Positions 58,860 through 64,000 of a stretch of 64,000 bases of DNA are shown piece by piece. The DNA lies in contig NC_083605.1 of the NCBI RefSeq assembly GCF_029168945.1, positions 2,053,280 through 2,117,279 of the forward strand, written 5' to 3'. This stretch comes from Cannabis sativa. Lineage: Eukaryota > Streptophyta > Magnoliopsida > Rosales > Cannabaceae. Position numbers and translations under genes: made by a program. A model generated the notes under the pieces. The model was given only the letters and a program-made list of their open reading frames with translations. It did no database searches and was not told the origin of the DNA. How positions within the stretch are numbered: position 1 is the first letter of the stretch; every line of letters starts with the position of its first letter.

Positions 58860-60600
58860 TTTTATGAAGACATAAGATTTAAAAGTATAACGAAAAATTG
58901 AATCATCAAATTTTATGCTATTTTATGATATTTTATGATATCTTATGATACTTTATTAAAAAAATTTACATTATTAATTTATATTAACTTACACAATTAT
59001 TTATATATTATTATAATAACTACAGTTCATTATTAATTATCTTTTCTATTGTTAATTTTTAAAGGATTATTATTTTAAAATATTTTCCTATATTGACACT
59101 TTTTTTTTCAATAAAGTTATAATTAAAATCGTAAAAAATATAATTTTTTCCTTTTATATTTATTTTTAAAGTAAATATTACACTAAAATTTTCATTTATT
59201 AAATTTTTTTTAATTTTAAAAAAATACATTATTATTATTAATATTTATTTTTCTCATATTTCAATGTTAAAATTTAATTATCTAATTACTTTCATTAAAA
59301 AATTTTGGAACTTAAATTTTTATTATTAAAAAAAACTACCAAATCTTATTTAATAATTTATGTAAAAAAGTTTTATGATATTTTATGCTATTTTATGATA
59401 TCTTATGACTTTTTATTAAGAAAATTTACATTATTATTTTATAATAACTTCCATAATTATTTATATATTATTATAATATTAAAATTCATTATTAATTACA
59501 TTTTATATTGTTAACTTTTAAAGGAATATTATTTAAAAATATTTTACGACACTATTTTTTTAAAATAAAATTATAGTAAAAATCGTAAAATATATTTTTT
59601 GTTCTTTACATCAAAATATTTTTTTCCCTTTTCTATTTATTTTTAAAGAAAATATTACACTAAAATTTTCATTTATTAAATTTTTTATTTTAAAAAAATA
59701 CATTATTCTTTTTAATATTTATTTTTCACATATTTAAATGTTAACATTTAATTATTTAATTATTAAAAATTTATTTCATAAAAACAAATTTTAACTTAAT
59801 TAAAAAAAACTATCAAATCTTATTTATTTAATAATTTATGTAACAAAGTTTATTTTTTTTAATGTTTTATATTCATAAAAATGAATTATATTTATTTATA
59901 TTTAAATCATAAATGTTAATAAATATTTTACTTATAAGTATCTTTTCTAATAATACAAATTTATCCTAACTTTTTTAATACATTTTTTTTAAAAATAATT
60001 AATTGTATATCAATTTTATATATATTTACAAGTTATTTATTGTTCTAAAATATTAATGATATAAAATTTTTTGAAAAAATTAAACACTAAACTCTATAAA
60101 TTACATTTAATATTACATAATATATATAACATTATATAACATTATATTAAATATACAGTATATACAGTGTATATACAGTATATATACATTGTATATACAG
60201 TATATACAGTGTATATACAGTATATACAGTGTATATACGGTACTGTATATAGTGTATACACATTATATACCCTGCATATATTGTACACACAGTGTATAAA
60301 CTAACAATATACACATTATACAATATACATTATACAATATACAATACACAGTATAAATACAAAACATATAAAACACATTATACAATATACACAAAACAAA
60401 AATTAAAATGACAGTAAACTATAAATCCTAAATCTCTACAAATATATAATATATAAGAGTATATATAAAATTTTCAAATATAACACATATATCATATTTT
60501 TACAGAAAAAAAAAATTTATGAGATATATACATAAATATAATAAGAACTAACCTCTAAATATTTAGAAGTCCGATCAATCCCGGCGTTTTACTCAGAAAT
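58860..60600. other. AT-rich upstream region of the CACTA transposase
   Basis: Non-coding, extremely AT-rich. Two blocks (58920-59330 and 59380-59870) look like an ancient direct duplication: both have TTTTATGATATTTTATG, ATAATTATTTATATATTATT and TTTTCATTTATTAAATTTTT in order. It would contain the promoter of the transposase transcript. Confidence 0.5.
60140..60360. repeat. TATACAGTGTATATACAG tandem repeat
   Basis: Units of about 14-18 bp (TATACAGTATATACAGTG) are repeated with variation. Each is nearly self-complementary, so the array could form cruciforms. It lies about 1.3 kb upstream of the transposase start inside the CACTA element. Confidence 0.7.
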
Positions 60601-60912
60601 GTCCTCCCCACCGATTATTAATCTCAAAACTTTGAACATGAAAAAAAAAATTACATATTAAGAATTAAAAAAACAATATATAAAAATGATAAAGAACAAC
60701 AACAAATACATTACCGTGCACTGATTTACGGCCACTGCAGTGGTGGTGGACGGCTGACGCACGGGCGGTGCCGGAAAAAATTGAACGGAGAAGGTGGAAA
60801 ATATGGGGCGGACTGTGTTTGAAGGAAAGGGAAGAGGTGAATGGGGGAGGTGGAAATGAAAATGGGGAAAATGGTTTTCTGAAATGGGGAGGGGTTTATA
60901 TAGACTTTTAAT

Positions 60913-61268
60913 ACCGGCGGGACCCGTCGGTATTAATTGGGTTCCGTCGGTATAAATGTAAACGGTCAGAATCCCACATTAATACCGGCGGGACCCGCCG
61001 GTATTAATCCGCCGGCAATAATATTTTCAATTGAATGGGCGGTAAAATTCCCGCCCTCATTTTTCGAGGCGGGATTCCGCCGGTAATAACCCCTACCCGC
61101 CGGTAATAATTCATTTATAATTAATTATTATATATTTTTGGAAAACGTTTTTTATTTAATAACTATTACCGGCGGATTACTAAATCCGCCGGTAATACCT
61201 AGACTATTACCGGCGGGTCTATTCCGCCGGGAATAATACCGCCGGTATTAACCTAATTTCTTGTAGTG
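60913..61268. repeat. CACTA right terminus and subterminal repeats
   Basis: ATTACCGGCGG and CCGCCGGTATTAA-type motifs in both orientations run up to the terminal TTTCTTGTAGTG. This is the transposase-promoter side of the element. Confidence 0.85.
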
Positions 61269-61271
61269 TGT

Positions 61272-61885
61272 TCAGATGGTAACAACTGTCTAATTCGGTA
61301 TTCTTGGTTTAGCTGGGGATAAATATAACTTCTTGTTATTATGTTGATGAACCTTTTTTTATCGGAGATTAGGGATTACGTTTCTTTCTTCTTGTTTCGT
61401 CTTTATGTTCCATGGCAGGTTTGAATCTTGAGCTTTGTGGTATTAATCCAAAGTTGCAGATCAGAGCTTGATGATGTTAAGTTCAAACTGAAGGGATTTC
61501 AGTATCATCTTCATCACCAGATCTGAAGGGATTTTAGATTGAAGAAAAGTGTTGAAGAGAGCTCATCATTCACACAAGGAGATCTTGTGTCTCTAATCAA
61601 GGGTCTAGGTTGGTATGGGTATAGATTCCCTATGTTTTGTAAAAGAGTGTATTGTTTACAATATTGTTGGTATTTGTAAGACACATCTTTGAATATAGTG
61701 AAAGTTATTATCCTGGTTCAGGGAACCCAAGCACTAGCCGCCTAGAATGAGTTTCTAAGGCAGATGAAGCTTGTAAAATTCTGGTGTTGAATCGTTAATT
61801 TTGTTTTTTTTATATTCAAGCATAAATCAAGATAAAATCAATCTAAGTATGAAAAAGATAGGTTAGACAAAAAATTGGAGTTTAT
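61272..61885 (+). mobile_element. Copia LTR, truncated at its 5' side
   Basis: Related to 48100-48845 and followed directly by a perfect primer-binding site. The left part of the LTR is missing or hidden, because the CACTA element sits at its edge. The sequence left of the CACTA is not recognisably LTR. Confidence 0.65.
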
Positions 61886-61888
61886 ACT

Positions 61889-61900
61889 TGGTATCAGAGC
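61889..61900 (+). other. Primer-binding site (copia)
   Basis: TGGTATCAGAGC, complementary to the 3' region of initiator-methionine tRNA, three bases after the LTR. Confidence 0.85.
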
Positions 61901-61909
61901 TGACAGTAA

Positions 61910-63097
61910 TGGAAGATAGACTGCATCTGAAGAGATGTTTACTCAGTGGGAATAAATGACCAAGCAAATTAGAGGTCTGAATAGTGCCTAGGAGCAAATA
62001 GAGTCTGAAAAAGTCAAGTTGGAGGACAATGTTAAGAATCTCAACAAACTTCTTAATGAGAAGGACTATGAGATCTACAAGCTTTCAGTTGAACTTATAA
62101 GAGCTAAACCCTTCAGGAACGGCTGCCATCAATCAAACCCTTCAACTTCAAAAACTTTATGGTGATCGAACCTCTATCGGATACAAGATGTTGTATAAGC
62201 AAGGAGATAACTTGGGGGTAGAAGAGTCCACTGCACCAGTGATCAACCTGTACAAAAAGGCTAACAAACAATCATCACTTCCCTTGACACTTGAGTCCTC
62301 AGACCCCACTGGAAAATTCCATGTTCCATCTAGACCTACCAAGGTGAAGTTAGAAGGAAAAAGAATTTCCCAAGAGAATATATCTCTGATGGAGAGATTC
62401 ATCCCAGCGTGTCACTTCTGTAACAGGAGGGTTCATATTATTTGACCCAGATGCTATAAGCTGCAGAACTACTTGAAAGCTATGATCAATCGACCTAAGA
62501 GTTTTCAAAAACCCAACAAAACTCGAGGGGAAGGATCTCGAAGTGAGTGGAAATTGAGGTCTGATTGTGAATCGAATGTTGGGCCGGTAGCTCAAGTTTC
62601 ATTGTTTACATTTCTAGTTAGAAGGACAGTGGTACTTGGATTGTGGTTGCTCTCGACACATGACTGGCAACAAGAAATTTTTAGTCAATTACAAAGAAGC
62701 AAAGGAGGGATCTGTCACTTTTGGTGATGGAAACAAGGGCCAAATTATTGGGACAGTAGACTTGGTGATGACTAGAGTTGCACCTTTTACTGAAGTACTA
62801 TATGTGAAAGGGCTCAAGGCAAACCTGATAAGCATCATTAACCTTTGTGATGCAAATTACACTGTAAGTTTTTCTAAAACTCATTGTTTAGTTTCATCTG
62901 ATGGGTGCTCAGTCTTAATAGGGAAGAGATCTAGTGATGGTAGTTATTTGTTGGACAATGTTGTTCTATGTAATAGTGCATCATTGGATAAATCAGATAT
63001 TAGGAATTATACTGCTATTCCAAAAGTTCTAACCAAAAGAAATAAGAGTATTAAATCATCTCACCTTGTCTTTCAAGAGCTCATTCAATATTATTAG
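61910..63097 (+). pseudogene. Copia gag-protease remnant
   Basis: A coiled-coil-like gag part with stops precedes a partial zinc knuckle (CHFCNRRVH) near 62415. The protease region starts near 62630 with LDCGCSRHMTGNKKF, then VTFGDGNKGQIIG and LKANLISI. The catalytic triplet reads D-C-G rather than the common D-S/T-G. The frame ends at 63097 before integrase. No RT was seen, so the element is truncated. Confidence 0.8.
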
Positions 63098-64000
63098 TGC
63101 AATGATGTGGTCTTCTAAACCTTATATTATTGAATAATCTTGGGTTTAAACAAAAAAAGGATAATGTTTTTGTCCTGTTGTTTGCTGGTTTTGATCATGT
63201 TGTACATCGTACTCTCTTGTTTCAAAAGAAATATGATATACACATGATATGTTGTCTAGTGTTCCTCATTGCTTTTTTATGTGTCATCATGTGTGATAAT
63301 GAAAGTTCCACAAATATTCCTCAAAATGCATGTTGACTCAAAATATATAGATAATAGATATCATTTTTTTAGAATTGGTTGAGTAAAAATACATTGGATA
63401 ATCACATATTATTCTTGATGCTCTCTTGGATTTTTGTTTACTTAAGCCTTGAATTCTCGTATTAATGTATGCAACTTGGGTAGTTTTTTTTAATGTGTTC
63501 TATCTGATTAATTCGTGTGGTATATGATCATTATCTTTCTTAGTTTGTTTAGCTAAGCCTTGATTGCTATCATTTTTTTTTTCTATGAGGCACTTCATGT
63601 CCCATATACAGGTTCTCCAGTTCTATCGAGGAAGCTCTAACTAGGTGAATTTTTCAGGATCTTTTGAACCTTTATTTTTCCCAACTAAAAAGGCTACCTT
63701 TTTTAGATGCAATGGGAAGAGCTCTCTTTAGTCCATTTACTAATAAGTAGTATGCTCCTTCTATATTAGTATTTCTGATTAAAAGAGGACGACTACATCT
63801 CTGAGGGAGAGTGAAAGTCGTAGCTGGTTGCAAAAGAAAGAGCCGGAGTATCTAAAGATAGAAAAGGCAAAAAAAAATGGACAGCTTAATGAAAAATTGA
63901 GAGAGTCAGCCAATGTTCTCACATGAGGTCACTAGCACACACTGAAGAAAAATCTTGGTTCAAAATCCTGTTAAAAATTTCTTGTTTATTGTCTTTCTCA
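63098..64000 (+). other. Non-coding tail, possibly further retrotransposon debris
   Basis: The open frame at 63130-63336 is short, with no recognisable motif. The stretch at about 63770-63960 (ATCTCTGAGGGAGAGTGAAAG and similar) has the look of retrotransposon leader or spacer, but I cannot assign it. No gene is supported. Confidence 0.4.

Larger units (their letters stand above)
52762..61268 (-). mobile_element. Complete-ended CACTA (En/Spm) transposon, 8.5 kb
   Basis: The left end CACTACAACAAATTTC and right-end reverse complement CACTACAAGAAATTAG are flanked by TGT on both sides (52759-52761 and 61269-61271). Both ends carry arrays of CCGCCGGTAAT in both orientations. The interior has a TNP2-type transposase (minus strand) and a second transposase-like gene downstream of it. 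This is the full architecture of an autonomous CACTA element, but both genes contain apparent frameshifts. Confidence 0.95.

Overview
The window reads as nuclear DNA of a flowering plant. It is AT-rich with long introns, it carries typical plant cyclic nucleotide-gated channel (CNGC) genes, and it is filled with plant transposons: Ty1/copia, Ty3/gypsy, Cassandra, CACTA, Helitrons and MITE-like elements. A eudicot is likely. Rosales is only a guess, from the style of the CNGC proteins. No tRNA, intact rRNA, CRISPR array or bacterial feature was seen.

The host genes are a tandem family of CNGC channels on the minus strand. CNGC copy 1 (18359-30214, 8 exons, 680 aa) and CNGC copy 2 (38197-42738, 8 exons, 669 aa) can both be assembled with consistent splice sites and open frames. 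A third copy is represented by its first exon only (2192-2239), broken by a 4-bp insertion, and would continue left of the window. The regions upstream of copy 1 (29.08-35.58 kb) and the third copy (1.6-3.54 kb) are a segmental duplication. Comparing them gives empty sites for several transposon insertions. Both full genes carry a duplicated C-linker exon (exons 6 and 7). Copy 2 has an altered pore triplet (GSN instead of GQN). The stop codon of copy 1 lies inside a 219-bp LTR inserted with a CATAT target duplication.

Layout: 0-3.5 kb, duplicated CNGC upstream region with a Helitron. 4.2-13.4 kb, nested copia retrotransposons with a solo LTR inside. 13.4-18.2 kb, intergenic MITEs and simple repeats. 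18.2-30.2 kb, CNGC copy 1, with Helitrons and MITEs in introns 1 and 6. 30.2-36.8 kb, its upstream region, swollen by a CACTA MITE, a Cassandra (5S-bearing) LTR, a 1.4-kb LTR-like element and two TIR elements full of minisatellite. 38.2-42.7 kb, CNGC copy 2. 43-46 kb, AT-rich spacer. 46-50.1 kb, a degraded gypsy element interrupted by a Cassandra solo LTR, then a degraded copia element. 52.76-61.27 kb, a complete-ended 8.5-kb CACTA (En/Spm) transposon with TGT target duplications and two frameshifted transposase genes. 61.3-63.1 kb, 5' part of another copia element.

Only the CNGC genes look like working host genes. They should encode plasma-membrane cation channels controlled by cyclic nucleotide and calmodulin. 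All other coding sequence is transposon-derived, and most of it is broken.
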